Assembly: GCF_029690045.1 (NCBI RefSeq)
Contig: NZ_CP121464.1
Span: forward strand, 4,278,001-4,342,000
Direction of reading: 5' to 3'
DNA: 64,000 bases
Source of the DNA: Janthinobacterium rivuli
Lineage (GTDB): Bacteria; Pseudomonadota; Gammaproteobacteria; Burkholderiales; Burkholderiaceae_D
Shown: positions 1 through 8,245 of the stretch, in pieces
Layout: every line of letters starts with the position of its first letter
Position numbering within the stretch: position 1 is the stretch's first letter
Position numbers and translations under genes: made by a program
Notes under the pieces: model-generated
Seen by the model: the letters and a program-made list of their open reading frames with translations, nothing else
The model's database searches: none
Told to the model about the DNA's origin: nothing

Positions 1-151
1 CCGGGTCCAGCTTGCCCAGGCCCTTCATCATTTCAGTAATCTGGCCAGTCTTGCCCAGATAGCGGGCTTTGGCGTTTTCAAGTGCGGCAGCGTCTGCGGC
101 GGCGATAAAGTCAGCCTGGGCCGAGACGACGAGTTCTTCTAGGGAGTTCAT
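1..151 (-). CDS. pheS: Phenylalanine-tRNA ligase alpha subunit, N-terminal part (cut by window edge)
   Basis: About 50 residues are visible, starting [15 protein letters not shown] and running off the left edge. The wording and the site after rplT match the N-terminal coiled-coil arm of PheS, which helps bind tRNA-Phe; the catalytic core lies outside the window. The ATG at 151 has an AGGA box 8 bases upstream. The gene follows infC-rpmI-rplT on the same strand, the classical thrS-infC-rpmI-rplT-pheST order. Identification rests on the N-terminus plus context. Confidence 0.88.
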   Translation of the reverse strand, partial: MNSLEELVVSAQADFIAAADAAALENAKARYLGKTGQITEMMKGLGKLDP

Positions 152-204
152 GCGGCTTTTCCTGTTTTGGAAATCAATCCTGGATTTAGTAATCTAGAAC
201 CCAA

Positions 205-250
205 CAATCAAAAACGGAAACGGGGCATAAGGTGTTAAAACCCCTGCCCC
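205..250 (-). terminator. Hairpin between rplT and pheS, possible terminator or attenuator
   Basis: On the minus strand GGGGCA pairs with TGCCCC (222-250), enclosing an AGG/CCT inner pairing, and is followed by a T-rich stretch. It sits in the 147-base gap between rplT and pheS, where attenuation of pheST is known in enterobacteria. No leader peptide rich in Phe codons was recognised, so a partial terminator is only one reading. Confidence 0.4.
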
Positions 251-298
251 GCTCTTTATAACGTCACCCTACGGATGACGTTGTGCAATGACCGATGC

Positions 299-658
299 TT
301 ACGCAGCGATTTTTGCTTTAACTGCGTTGACAATCGCAGCGAATGCTGGCTTGTCCATCACAGCCATATCGGCCAGGACTTTACGGTCCAGTTCGATATT
401 TGCTTTTTTCAAGCCGTTCATGAATACGCTGTACGTTACGCCATGCTCACGGGAAGCGGCGTTGATACGGGCGATCCACAGGCGGCGGAAAACGCGCTTC
501 TTGTTGCGGCGATCGCGGTAAGCGTATTGGCCAGCGCGCATAACTGCTTGCTTGGCAACACGGTATACACGGCTGCGGCGACCACGGTAGCCTTTAGCTT
601 GAACAAGAATCTTCTTATGACGGGCACGAGCTGTAACCCCACGTTTTACTCTAGGCAT
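299..658 (-). CDS. rplT: 50S ribosomal protein L20
   Basis: A 119-residue basic protein beginning [16 protein letters not shown], the signature start of L20, with the usual family length of about 118. It binds 23S rRNA early in 50S assembly. In E. coli L20 also represses translation of the rpmI-rplT part of its own operon. It follows rpmI by 26 bases on the same strand. The start is fixed by the conserved N-terminus and an AAGGAG-type box just upstream. Confidence 0.98.
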   Translation of the reverse strand: MPRVKRGVTARARHKKILVQAKGYRGRRSRVYRVAKQAVMRAGQYAYRDRRNKKRVFRRLWIARINAASREHGVTYSVFMNGLKKANIELDRKVLADMAVMDKPAFAAIVNAVKAKIAA

Positions 659-684
659 AGTAACTCCTTAAATTGAGTGTGAGA

Positions 685-882
685 TTAAGCAGTCGGCATC
701 ATGCGCATGACGGATGTGACATCCGATGCGTTGATGTTACGGGTACCGCGCAACTGACGTTTGTTTTTGGTGGTTTTCTTGGTCAGGATGTGGCGTTTGA
801 ACGCGTGACCCGACTTGACTGTTCCACCTGGACGCACGCGAAAACGTTTTTTCGCGGAGCTTTTGGTCTTCATTTTAGGCAT
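685..882 (-). CDS. rpmI: 50S ribosomal protein L35
   Basis: A 65-residue basic protein starting [14 protein letters not shown], typical of L35 in start, length and composition. An upstream in-frame start at 912 would add ten residues not found in the family, so 882 is chosen; a GAGGACAGA box precedes it. It sits between infC and rplT. The 227-base gap to infC holds a strong hairpin that could be the site of translational control. Confidence 0.97.
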   Translation of the reverse strand: MPKMKTKSSAKKRFRVRPGGTVKSGHAFKRHILTKKTTKNKRQLRGTRNINASDVTSVMRMMPTA

Positions 883-1002
883 AGCAATCTGTCCTCTTAC
901 GGACAGCTCCATTTATAACAGGATTGCAGGTGGCAACACGACGCTGCGCTTAGATGCCTGCTTTCACATGTTGTGCAGCGGATGCGAGTCCACTACAGTT
1001 CA

Positions 1003-1032
1003 CGCGGCCCGGGCATTGCTGACCGGGCCGCG
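1003..1032 (-). promoter_or_regulatory. Strong stem-loop in infC-rpmI intergenic region
   Basis: Ten perfect base pairs (CGCGGCCCGG with CCGGGCCGCG) enclose a 10-base loop. No T-run follows on the minus strand, so it is not a canonical terminator. A second pairing, TGCCTG/CAGGCA, spans 1040-1072. The gap between infC (ends 1110) and rpmI (starts 882) is long for this operon. In other bacteria this leader carries the L20 translational operator; that role here is inference. Confidence 0.5.
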
Positions 1033-1109
1033 CAAATTCTGCCTGGAATCTGGTGTCGCGCCCATGCAGGCACAAACCACGTCGATCCACAGTAAAACGC
1101 TATTGTATC

Positions 1110-1631
1110 TTACTTCTTCTTCTTAGGCGAAAGAACCATGATCATTTGGCGGCCTTCCATCTTCGGGAACTGCTCGACCTGGCCGTACGGCTCCAGATCG
1201 GCTTTCAGACGTTCCAGCATGCGGAAGCCAATATCCTGATGCGCCATCTCACGACCGCGGAAACGCAAGGTGATCTTGGTTTTATCGCCATCTTCGAGGA
1301 ACTTGATGAGATTACGCAACTTGATATTGTAGTCACCATCATCAGTCCCCGGACGGAATTTAACTTCCTTCACGAGGATGATCTTTTGCTTCAATTTGGC
1401 TTCGTGAGCTTTCTTTTGCTCCGAATACTTAAATTTGCCGTAGTCCATCAAACGGCACACCGGTGGCTGCGCGGTAGGCGCAATTTCCACCAGGTCGACG
1501 TTTGCCTCTTCCGCCAGGCGGAAGGCTTCAGCCAAACTTACGATACCGAGTGGCTCGTTATCGACCCCGCTTAAACGCATTTCAGGGGCAGTGATTTCGC
1601 CATTGATGCGATGTGACTTGTCAGTAGCTAT
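1110..1631 (-). CDS. infC: Translation initiation factor IF-3 with AUA start codon
   Basis: IF-3 binds the 30S subunit and proofreads start-codon choice. The first ATG in this frame (1580) gives only 156 residues and omits the conserved N-terminal segment. Upstream the frame continues in family-like sequence ([16 protein letters not shown]) to an ATA codon at 1631, preceded at 7 bases by an AAAGGA box, giving 173 residues. Non-AUG starts (AUU in E. coli) underlie IF-3 autoregulation, because IF-3 rejects its own message when abundant. An ATT two codons further upstream is too close to the ribosome site to be preferred. The gene lies 51 bases after thrS. Confidence 0.95.
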   Translation of the reverse strand: MATDKSHRINGEITAPEMRLSGVDNEPLGIVSLAEAFRLAEEANVDLVEIAPTAQPPVCRLMDYGKFKYSEQKKAHEAKLKQKIILVKEVKFRPGTDDGDYNIKLRNLIKFLEDGDKTKITLRFRGREMAHQDIGFRMLERLKADLEPYGQVEQFPKMEGRQMIMVLSPKKKK

Positions 1632-1682
1632 TGTAATTTCCTTTAAAAATCTTGTAAGACGGTCGTGCAGCGAGTTTCCTCG

Positions 1683-3590
1683 TCAGGCCTTGGTGTCGAC
1701 TTCATGTTTGAGTCGCTCAATCAGGGCATCGACGGACATGACGCCCAGATCGACATTGCCCCGCGCCCGCACGGCCACTGTATTCGCATCCCGCTCTTTG
1801 TCGCCAATTACTAAGATGTAAGGCAATTTTTGTACGGAATGTTCACGTATTTTATAGGTAATCTTCTCGTTACGCAAATCAGCCTGTACGCGCAGCCCCG
1901 CTTTGCGCAGTTTTGTTGTAACTTCCTGTACATAGTCGGCTTGAGCGTCGGAAATATTCAACACCGACACTTGCACCGGCGACAACCACAACGGCATGGC
2001 GCCAGCATAGTGTTCGATCAGGATGCCGATAAAACGTTCCAGCGAACCGACGATCGCGCGGTGCAGCATGATCGGCACCTGGCGCGTGTTGTCCACGGCC
2101 ACGTATTCCGCACCCAGGCGGCCCGGCATCGACGGGTCGATCTGCACGGTACCCACTTGCCATGCGCGGCCCAGGCTATCCTTCAGGTGATACTCGATCT
2201 TCGGACCGTAAAACGCGCCCTCGCCCGGCAATTCCGTCCATTCCACGCCGCAAGCGCGCAGGGCCGAACGCAACGATTCCTCGGCGAAATCCCACGATTC
2301 TTCCGTGCCGATGCGGTTATCGGGGCGCAAAGCCAGTTTCACATCGATATTCGTGAAGCCGAAAGCCGTGTAGACATCCATCGCCTGCTGGTGGAAGGCC
2401 GTCACTTCGCCGGCGATCTGTTCTTCCAGGCAGAAAATGTGGCCATCATCCTGCGTAAAGCCGCGCACGCGCATCATGCCGTGCAAGGCGCCCGACGGCT
2501 CATTGCGGTGGCATTGGCCGAACTCGCCGTAGCGCAATGGCAAGTCGCGGTAGCTGCGCATGCCATTGTTGAAAATCTGGATATGGCCAGGGCAATTCAT
2601 CGGCTTCAGCGCATAGGCGCGGTTTTCCGATTCCGTGATGAACATGTTTTCACGGTAATTGTCCCAGTGACCGGTTTTTTCCCACAGGCCACGGTCGAGA
2701 ATTTGCGGCGCCTTGACTTCCTGGTAACCGTTGACCTGGTACACATTACGCATGTATTGCTCGACCTGCTGCCAGATCGACCAGCCTTTCGGGTGCCAGA
2801 AAATCAAGCCCGGCGCTTCTTCCTGGAAATGGAAGAAATCGAGCTGCTTGCCCAATTTGCGGTGATCGCGCTTTTCCGCCTCTTCCAGGTTGTGCAGGTA
2901 CAGTTCCTGATCTTCCTTCTTGGCCCAGGCCGTACCATAGATACGCTGCAGCATCTCGTTTTTCGAGTCGCCGCGCCAGTAGGCGCCGGCCAGCTTCATC
3001 AGCTTGAACACTTTCAGCTTGCCCGTCGATGGCACGTGGGGGCCGCGGCACAAGTCCGTGAACTTGCCTTCGGAATACAGCGACACTTCCTGGTCGGCCG
3101 GGATCGAGCCGATCAGTTCGGCCTTGTAGGCCTCGCCAATACCCTTGAAGTATTCGATGGCTTCGTCGCGCGCGACCACCTTGCGCGTGACTTGCTCGTC
3201 CTTCTTGGCCAGCTCCGTCATTTTCTTTTCGATCGCCAGCAGATCTTCCGGCGTGAACGGACGCTTGTAGGCGAAGTCATAGTAAAAGCCGTTGTCGATC
3301 ACGGGACCGATGGTCACTTGTGCATCCGGGAACAATTCCTTGACGGCATACGCCAGCAAGTGAGCCGTCGAGTGGCGGATCACTTCCAGACCATCGGCAT
3401 CCTTGTCCGTGACAATCGCCAGTTCCGCGTCTTGCTCGATCAGATAGGAGGTGTCGACCAGCTTGCCGTCGACCTTGCCGGCCAGGGCAGCCTTGGCCAG
3501 GCCGGTACCAATATTGGCCGCAACCTGGGCCACGGTGACCGGGCCGTCAAATTGACGGGCGGAACCATCGGGAAGTCGGATTGTAAGCAT
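1683..3590 (-). CDS. thrS: Threonine-tRNA ligase
   Basis: A 635-residue class II synthetase. It has an N-terminal TGS domain ([14 protein letters not shown]), then the editing domain with HSTAHLLA, the catalytic core with [11 protein letters not shown] and [17 protein letters not shown], and a C-terminal anticodon-binding domain. The frame is open to 3671, but the start at 3590 has a GGAG box six bases upstream and begins the TGS domain correctly. It charges tRNA-Thr and clears Ser-tRNA-Thr. First protein gene of the operon, with the tRNA-Val pair upstream on the same strand. Confidence 0.98.
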   Translation of the reverse strand: MLTIRLPDGSARQFDGPVTVAQVAANIGTGLAKAALAGKVDGKLVDTSYLIEQDAELAIVTDKDADGLEVIRHSTAHLLAYAVKELFPDAQVTIGPVIDNGFYYDFAYKRPFTPEDLLAIEKKMTELAKKDEQVTRKVVARDEAIEYFKGIGEAYKAELIGSIPADQEVSLYSEGKFTDLCRGPHVPSTGKLKVFKLMKLAGAYWRGDSKNEMLQRIYGTAWAKKEDQELYLHNLEEAEKRDHRKLGKQLDFFHFQEEAPGLIFWHPKGWSIWQQVEQYMRNVYQVNGYQEVKAPQILDRGLWEKTGHWDNYRENMFITESENRAYALKPMNCPGHIQIFNNGMRSYRDLPLRYGEFGQCHRNEPSGALHGMMRVRGFTQDDGHIFCLEEQIAGEVTAFHQQAMDVYTAFGFTNIDVKLALRPDNRIGTEESWDFAEESLRSALRACGVEWTELPGEGAFYGPKIEYHLKDSLGRAWQVGTVQIDPSMPGRLGAEYVAVDNTRQVPIMLHRAIVGSLERFIGILIEHYAGAMPLWLSPVQVSVLNISDAQADYVQEVTTKLRKAGLRVQADLRNEKITYKIREHSVQKLPYILVIGDKERDANTVAVRARGNVDLGVMSVDALIERLKHEVDTKA

Positions 3591-3669
3591 ATTGATCTCC
3601 ATATCGGCGCTGGCGCCAGGTAAAACTGCGATGTGATGGGTAAAATAACTGAAAGGAAAACGCAGACGC

Positions 3670-3695
3670 AAAAAAACGCGGACTAGCCGCGCTTT
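3670..3695 (-). terminator. Rho-independent terminator after the tRNA-Val pair
   Basis: On the minus strand CGCGG pairs with CCGCG around a CTAGT loop, followed by seven T residues. It lies about 100 bases beyond the second tRNA and just before the thrS leader, so it probably ends tRNA transcription. The A-run on the other side could also make it work weakly in the opposite direction. Confidence 0.7.
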
Positions 3696-3801
3696 TCACT
3701 TTCTTGAGACAAAGGAAACCCGTTCGACTAGCGTCACTCCCAAAGCTTGGTAGTAGTTCGCGGTGCCATAACCGGTTTACCCTTTCTCTCTAACTGCATT
3801 C

Positions 3802-3878
3802 TGGTGGGCGGTGAGGAATTCGAATCCCCGACCCCTTGGATGTCGACCAAGTATTCTAACCAGCTGAACTAACCGCCC
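3802..3878 (-). tRNA. tRNA-Val(GAC), second copy in transcript order
   Basis: A 77-base cloverleaf with encoded CCA. Acceptor arm GGGCGGT pairs with ACCGCCC, followed by A73 and CCA; T-loop TTCGAAT is present. The anticodon stem CTTGG/CCAAG encloses loop TCGACAT, which places GAC at 34-36, so valine. Position 33 is C instead of the near-universal U. Sequence identical to the copy at 3942-4018. Confidence 0.9.
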
Positions 3879-3941
3879 GTAAAACTTTTTTATCGATTAC
3901 TGCATCAGTAATCGCCTTTAAAACCATCTACTGCAAAATTC

Positions 3942-4018
3942 TGGTGGGCGGTGAGGAATTCGAATCCCCGACCCCTTGGATGTCGACCAAGTATTCTAAC
4001 CAGCTGAACTAACCGCCC
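3942..4018 (-). tRNA. tRNA-Val(GAC), first copy in transcript order
   Basis: Identical to the 3802-3878 copy over all 77 bases, including C33 and the encoded CCA end. The two are separated by 63 bases and share one promoter at 4030-4058. The gene begins about five bases after the expected transcription start, so the 5' leader is very short. Reading it as tRNA-Asp would need GTC in the anticodon, which is not what the stem alignment gives. Confidence 0.9.
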
Positions 4019-4029
4019 CGAAGACCAGC

Positions 4030-4058
4030 ATTATAGAGAGGCTTTCCCAGAATGACAA
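4030..4058 (-). promoter_or_regulatory. Sigma70 promoter of the tRNA-Val pair
   Basis: Minus strand: TTGTCA (-35, 4053-4058), 17-base spacer, TATAAT (-10, 4030-4035). One mismatch to consensus in the -35 and none in the -10, with optimal spacing. The expected start near 4023 precedes the first tRNA (5' end 4018). Confidence 0.85.
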
Positions 4059-4100
4059 GGGCTGTTTTACAGGAAACTTTAATCAGTTCCCCGGGCGTCA

Positions 4101-4122
4101 GCTCCCTTTATATAGAGGGAGC
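4101..4122 (+). other. Stem-loop upstream of hypothetical gene 4156-4620
   Basis: GCTCCCT pairs perfectly with AGGGAGC around an 8-base A/T-rich loop. No T-run follows, so it is not a standard terminator. It lies 33 bases before the start of the next gene and could be part of its leader. Nothing else was recognised between the tRNA promoter and that gene. Confidence 0.4.
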
Positions 4123-4155
4123 CCGCAGCGCCTTGAATGCCGCTAGAATCGCGAC

Positions 4156-4620
4156 ATGAACTCCACTATATTAGCCTGGCTGAAAACCCTGAGCCGCATC
4201 TGCGGTTTTGAAACGGCCGACTCCTTCCCGCCCAATCATCCCTACGCACGCACGCGCTGGGAAGCTGCGTATTTCGATATCGCCTCCGACGTAAAGCCCG
4301 ACGAGATCGAACGGCGCATCTGCGCGGCCATCGCCAACACGCCGAGCGTCTTCGCCTACATCACCAATCCCACGCCACGCATGCAACGCTCGCTGCTGAA
4401 CGTGATCCACGACCGGCTGCGGCGCCAGCCCGGCGCGGGCGCCACCGACCTGGTCTTGTTATTGATCAATGCCTACGCCAGCGACCACATCACGGAAGCC
4501 GTGCCCGGCCTGCGCGCCCTGATCTATAACACGGAGCACGAAGACACGAATCTGCGCGTGCATGCGATCCTGGAGTTACTGGTCGGCACGCCACGGGGAC
4601 TGGACGTGATCGACATGTAG
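4156..4620 (+). CDS. Hypothetical protein, 154 aa
   Basis: A 154-residue soluble protein starting MNSTILAWLKTLSRICGF, with no signal peptide and no membrane segment. Codon use and amino acid composition look like a genuine coding gene, and it ends one base before the convergent acyltransferase gene. The second half (RSLLNVIHDRLRRQ, then LLLINAYASDHITEAVPGLRALI) looks alpha-helical and could be a short helical-repeat fold. No family was recognised and no function is proposed. Confidence 0.7.
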   Translation: MNSTILAWLKTLSRICGFETADSFPPNHPYARTRWEAAYFDIASDVKPDEIERRICAAIANTPSVFAYITNPTPRMQRSLLNVIHDRLRRQPGAGATDLVLLLINAYASDHITEAVPGLRALIYNTEHEDTNLRVHAILELLVGTPRGLDVIDM

Positions 4621-4621
4621 A

Positions 4622-5734
4622 TCAAACGTGATTGGCGGGAACGTAGCGCGCCCGCAGGCGCATGAATGGCGTTTCCACCAATTTATATAGGAGCCAGCCT
4701 GCGGCAATGCTGAGAATAATCATCACGAGGATCGCCGGCACGCTGTCCGGCCCGTAACCGATATCCTGCAAGAGCGGACGCAGCAGGATGCACAACTGTT
4801 TGTGCAGCAAATAAATCGCATATGACCATAGCGCCAGGCTGGCCGCGCCCGGCACGCGCAGTTGATACAAGGCGCTGGCGGGACTGAGCGCCGCGATCAG
4901 CAATAAGGTAAAACTGGCCGCCAGGGCCGGATAGCCAAACACCGTCACCCAATAACCATAGTGATCGGTGAGAAACACATAAAACATCAGCGCCGTAGCA
5001 ACGATTCCCGCCAGCAAGGTGCGGTTGCCGTATGACGTGAGGCGCGTCCAGGCGATGGGGTGGTAATTCTTCAGCAGCGCCAGCGCCACGCCCGCCACCA
5101 GTTCGTCGAAGCGGCACCACGAGGCATAGTAGATGTACTTGTAATAACCGAGGCCGCCGCGCGGCAGGTGCACATATTCATCCCACAGATAGGCGCGCAC
5201 CAGCATGCCGACGATAAAGCTGGCGGCCACGGCCAGCCAAGCCCACAGCAGAGACCTACGGCAGGCGGCGATCAGCAGCGCCACGGCCGGCAGCAGCACA
5301 TAGAACTGCTCTTCCACGCACAGCGACCAGGCATGCGAAAACGCCGTGCCCGGCGTCAGGTTGATGTTTTGCGTAAAGGTCAGGAATTTCCACAGAGGCA
5401 ATAGCGCGCTATCGCCGCGAAACGCGGGCCACAGGTAATACAGGGCCAGCACGGCGTAGAAACTGGGCAAGGTGCGCAGGAAGCGCCGCGCATAGAAACG
5501 CGGCAAGGAAAAGCCGTGCTCGCTGCGCAAGGCCGCAAAGATCTGGTTGCCGATCAGGTAGCCGCTGAGGGCAAAGAACAGGTCCACGCCCACCCAGCCG
5601 ATTTCTCCCCAGAAGCCAAACGCCCCGCCCTCGCTGACGAACAGCAAATAATGGTTCATGAAGACAAGCACGATGGCCAGCGCGCGCAAGGTGTCGAGGC
5701 CATACAGGCGGAAAGAAGATGAAGAAGACGGCAT
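4622..5734 (-). CDS. Acyltransferase family 3 membrane protein (OafA/YrhL type)
   Basis: About 370 residues, with ten or so hydrophobic segments. Near the N-terminus are LYGLDTLRALAIVLVFMNHY and, later, GEIGWVGVDLFFALSGYLIG; these match the conserved Arg and the G-x-x-G-V-D-x-F-F-x-x-S-G-[FY] motif of acyltransferase 3 proteins. Such inner-membrane enzymes O-acetylate sugars of lipopolysaccharide, peptidoglycan or exported polysaccharide. The acceptor cannot be told here, because no glycan operon is nearby. The frame is open to a TTG at 5755; the ATG at 5734 is preferred, but neither has a clear ribosome site. Confidence 0.87.
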   Translation of the reverse strand: MPSSSSSFRLYGLDTLRALAIVLVFMNHYLLFVSEGGAFGFWGEIGWVGVDLFFALSGYLIGNQIFAALRSEHGFSLPRFYARRFLRTLPSFYAVLALYYLWPAFRGDSALLPLWKFLTFTQNINLTPGTAFSHAWSLCVEEQFYVLLPAVALLIAACRRSLLWAWLAVAASFIVGMLVRAYLWDEYVHLPRGGLGYYKYIYYASWCRFDELVAGVALALLKNYHPIAWTRLTSYGNRTLLAGIVATALMFYVFLTDHYGYWVTVFGYPALAASFTLLLIAALSPASALYQLRVPGAASLALWSYAIYLLHKQLCILLRPLLQDIGYGPDSVPAILVMIILSIAAGWLLYKLVETPFMRLRARYVPANHV

Positions 5735-5872
5735 GGAATCGGCAAGGGAAAACAACGGTGGCGCCGATCATGCCACGCCACACGCTGCCATGGCCACATT
5801 TTTACAGGCGTCCACGGCGAATCCCGCTAAAATATGCCGACCCCGCTTTCCCTTCCCGCAACAGCATAGGAT

Positions 5873-6835
5873 ATGTCCAGCATGAGCAGCGCACTCCACT
5901 TCAAGTCCATCAACTACACGGGCCAGGGCAGCGGCCCGCGCCTGATCGTCACCGGCGCCGTGCACGGCAATGAAACCTGCGGCACCAAGGGTATTCAACG
6001 CGTGATGGCTGAACTCGACAGCGGCGCCCTCTCCATCGTGGCCGGCAGCGTCACGTTCGTACCCATCACCAACCCGCTCGCTTACGCCAAGGGCGTGCGC
6101 AGCGGCGACCGCAACCTGAACCGCAACCTGTTCCCAAACGACAATCCGCAAGATTTCGAAGATCGCATCGCCAACTGGCTGTGCCCCCTGCTGGGACAGC
6201 ATGACGTGCTGCTGGACTTGCACTCGTTCAATGCGGACAGTCAGCCTTTCGTCATGGTGGGGCCACGTAACAACGATGGCCCGCTACAACCGTTCAAGCA
6301 CGAAGACAAGGAACGCGCGCTGGCGCGCCGCCTGGGCGTGCGCCGCTTCGTCGATGGCTGGCTGCAAACGTATGGCGCCGGCGTGCAGCGCCGCCTGGGC
6401 AGCAGTGACCAGGTAGGCATGGTGTTGCGCTATGGCGTGGGCACGACGGAATACATGCGCTCGACGGGCGGCTATGCACTGACCCTGGAATGCGGCCAGC
6501 ACGCGGACCCGGCCGCGCCAGATGTGGCCTACCGCGCCATCATGAACACCCTGGCTTTCCTGGGTTTCATTGACGCGCCGCAACCGAATCCGATCGCCGA
6601 CGCCGACATGGAAGCGCTGAACATGGTTGTCGTGCATGACAAGCTCGATGCGGGCGACCGCTTCATCAAGACCTGGTCCAGCTTTGACAAGGTGCAACAG
6701 GGCGACCAGATCGGCGTGCGCGCGGACGGCACGCCCGTGACGGCCGAATTCGACGCCTACATCCTGTTCCCGGACGTGAATGCGGCGCCGAATGCCGAGT
6801 GGTATTACCTGGCAAGGGTCGCCGCCAGCTTTTGA
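5873..6835 (+). CDS. Succinylglutamate desuccinylase/aspartoacylase family zinc hydrolase
   Basis: A 320-residue protein with the M14-like zinc-binding pattern. IVTGAVHGNETCG supplies the H-x-x-E ligands, DLHSF supplies the second His, and NRNLNRNLFP holds the conserved Asn/Arg substrate-binding region. Family members cleave N-acyl amino acids. No arginine succinyltransferase (ast) genes are near, so an AstE role is not supported and the substrate is open. A second ATG at 5882 is possible. It is convergent with the SMR pair, ending one base from it. Confidence 0.85.
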   Translation: MSSMSSALHFKSINYTGQGSGPRLIVTGAVHGNETCGTKGIQRVMAELDSGALSIVAGSVTFVPITNPLAYAKGVRSGDRNLNRNLFPNDNPQDFEDRIANWLCPLLGQHDVLLDLHSFNADSQPFVMVGPRNNDGPLQPFKHEDKERALARRLGVRRFVDGWLQTYGAGVQRRLGSSDQVGMVLRYGVGTTEYMRSTGGYALTLECGQHADPAAPDVAYRAIMNTLAFLGFIDAPQPNPIADADMEALNMVVVHDKLDAGDRFIKTWSSFDKVQQGDQIGVRADGTPVTAEFDAYILFPDVNAAPNAEWYYLARVAASF

Positions 6836-7177
6836 TCAGTGACCGACCGACTTGGAAAACAGGTTGATGACGAGCACGCCGGCAATGATCAGCCCCAGGC
6901 CGATCAGGGCCGGCGTGTCGAGGCTTTGCTTGAACCAGAACCAGCCGACGGCGGAAATGAGCACGATGCCCACGCCCGACCAGATGGCGTAGACGATGCC
7001 GGTAGGAATGACCTTCAAGGTCAGCGACAAGCACCAGAAAGCGATGCTGTAGCCAATCACGGTGATGACACTGGGCCACAAGCGGCTGAAGCCCTCGGAC
7101 GCCTTCAAGGCGCTGGTGGCGATCACTTCGGCGATGATGGCGATGGCCAGGTAAAAATACGTCATGGCGAGACTCAT
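6836..7177 (-). CDS. Small multidrug resistance protein, EmrE-like
   Basis: A 113-residue protein with four hydrophobic helices. It contains the SMR signature [16 protein letters not shown], with the essential membrane Glu, and [11 protein letters not shown]. It reads as the Qac/EmrE branch rather than Gdx. SMR proteins exchange cationic compounds for protons as dimers. It starts 11 bases after sugE, so the two are almost certainly co-transcribed from the guanidine-responsive leader. It could form a heteromeric pump with SugE or act alone on alkylated guanidines or quaternary ammonium compounds; that is inference. Confidence 0.93.
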   Translation of the reverse strand: MSLAMTYFYLAIAIIAEVIATSALKASEGFSRLWPSVITVIGYSIAFWCLSLTLKVIPTGIVYAIWSGVGIVLISAVGWFWFKQSLDTPALIGLGLIIAGVLVINLFSKSVGH

Positions 7178-7188
7178 GCTGGCATCCT

Positions 7189-7509
7189 TTATTGTGGGCT
7201 GAGCAGTTTCAAGCCCAGGATGCCCGACACGATCAGCGCGATGCAGGCGATGCGCGCGGCGCTGGCCGGTTCACCCAGCACCATGATGCCGAAGATGGCC
7301 GTGCCGACGGTACCGATGCCCGTCCAGATGGCGTAGGCCGTGCCCAGAGGCAAAGTGCGCAAGGCCAGGCCCAGCATCAACACGCTGCCCAGCATGGAAA
7401 TGGCGGTCAGTACGGATGGCACGAGACGCGTAAAACCGGCACTGTATTTAAGGCCGATGGCCCAGCCGATTTCCAGCAAGCCCGCCAATACCAGAATGAT
7501 CCACGCCAT
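7189..7509 (-). CDS. sugE: Guanidinium exporter SugE (Gdx), SMR family
   Basis: A 106-residue, four-helix protein. [26 protein letters not shown] and [14 protein letters not shown] closely match SugE/Gdx wording, with the conserved Glu in helix 1. Gdx exports guanidinium by proton antiport. The frame is open to 7602, but the ATG at 7509 has a GGGAG box six bases upstream and gives the standard length. The 5' leader carries two GGGG-ACGA-CCCC-type hairpins of a guanidine-II riboswitch, supporting the substrate assignment. Confidence 0.96.
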   Translation of the reverse strand: MAWIILVLAGLLEIGWAIGLKYSAGFTRLVPSVLTAISMLGSVLMLGLALRTLPLGTAYAIWTGIGTVGTAIFGIMVLGEPASAARIACIALIVSGILGLKLLSPQ

Positions 7510-7515
7510 ACTTTT

Positions 7516-7577
7516 CTCCCGAGGCGGCAGGGTCGTCCCCACCATACAGCCCCCACATCGAGCGGGGTCGTCCCCAC
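7516..7577 (-). promoter_or_regulatory. Guanidine-II (mini-ykkC) riboswitch controlling sugE
   Basis: On the minus strand two hairpins follow each other. The first (7562-7577) is GTGGGG-ACGA-CCCCGC. The second (7526-7543) is GGTGGGG-ACGA-CCCTGCC. Both have the invariant ACGR tetraloop of the mini-ykkC class, with an 18-base linker. The sugE ribosome site GGGAG (7516-7520) lies six bases after the second hairpin, so ligand-driven pairing could set ribosome access. The class is known to bind guanidine and sit upstream of sugE/Gdx genes. Confidence 0.95.
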
Positions 7578-7592
7578 AGGAGCAAAGGCAAA

Positions 7593-7600
7593 AGTATACC
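7593..7600 (-). promoter_or_regulatory. Extended -10 promoter of the sugE leader
   Basis: Minus strand shows TGGTATACT: TATACT at 7593-7598 with an upstream TG as in extended -10 promoters. No good -35 is visible. The predicted start near 7586 lies just before the first riboswitch hairpin, which fits a short leader made almost entirely of the aptamer. Confidence 0.65.
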
Positions 7601-7685
7601 ATTGGGTGAAAAATCTTGCCGCCAGCACATTTTTTCTAGTGCGGCCGCTCCAGTCGAAAGTTGCCAAAAAACATGCTGATGGCAG

Positions 7686-7691
7686 CATAAT
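7686..7691 (+). promoter_or_regulatory. Possible -10 element upstream of DUF1304 gene
   Basis: CATAAT lies 28 bases before the gene start, downstream of TTGCCA (7661-7666 region). The spacing of about 19 is longer than ideal. The 13-base word CCAAAAAACATGC at 7664-7676 recurs at 8157-8169, upstream of the next gene. Confidence 0.35.
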
Positions 7692-7718
7692 TGCTGCATC
7701 CATTCACTCTCGGGAATA

Positions 7719-8081
7719 ATGATGCTACTTCTGGCCCAGATTCTTACCGCCCTCATCCTGCTGCTGCACGTCTACATCGTGTTGCTGGAAACCGTGCTGT
7801 TCGATGTGCGCGGACGCAAGGTGTTTGGCCTGTCCAAGGAAAAGGCGGAGATCGTGCGTCCCGCCATGTCGAACCAGGGTTGCTACAACGGCTTTCTCGT
7901 CGCCGCGCTGGCGCTGGGCTTTTTCCATCCGGACGCGGCCATCGCCCATGCATTTACCGTGTTCGGCCTGGCGTGCATCGCCGTGGCCGGCGTGTGGGGC
8001 GCTGCCACCGTCATGACGCGCATCCTCTACCTGCAAACCCTCCCTGCCGTCATCGCCTTGCTGCTGTTCCACTTCGCCTGA
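7719..8081 (+). CDS. DUF1304 family membrane protein
   Basis: A 120-residue protein with four predicted membrane helices. It contains NQGCYNGFLVAAL and the overall layout of DUF1304 proteins; the function of this family is unknown. An ATG three bases further on could also serve. It is divergent from the sugE leader and followed by an 8-bp perfect hairpin at 8091-8110. It appears to be a stand-alone gene. Confidence 0.85.
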   Translation: MMLLLAQILTALILLLHVYIVLLETVLFDVRGRKVFGLSKEKAEIVRPAMSNQGCYNGFLVAALALGFFHPDAAIAHAFTVFGLACIAVAGVWGAATVMTRILYLQTLPAVIALLLFHFA

Positions 8082-8090
8082 TCCCTGCCA

Positions 8091-8110
8091 GGGCGGCCAG
8101 CCGGCCGCCC
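8091..8110 (+). terminator. GC-rich hairpin after DUF1304 gene
   Basis: GGGCGGCC pairs perfectly with GGCCGCCC around a 4-base loop, ten bases after the stop codon. No T-run follows, so it would be a weak or factor-dependent terminator. Confidence 0.4.
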
Positions 8111-8245
8111 TACCCCACTCCGTGCTGCCTGCGCATACCCCAAATGGGTGATGTTTCCAAAAAACATGCCCGATACAATTCCTTGTAGCAATAAAAAAGA
8201 TACCACCAGACACATGGTGGCAAGTCACAGTCCACAGGGGAAATC

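Noticed and set aside
1830..3623. 597-codon open frame antisense to thrS
   Set aside because: It lies wholly opposite a clear thrS, is rich in His, Gln and Arg as expected for antisense of GC-rich genes, and has no domain wording.
3802..4018. tRNA-Asp identity for the tandem tRNAs
   Set aside because: The body resembles tRNA-Asp in the D-arm, but the five-pair anticodon stem fixes GAC, not GTC, at positions 34-36.
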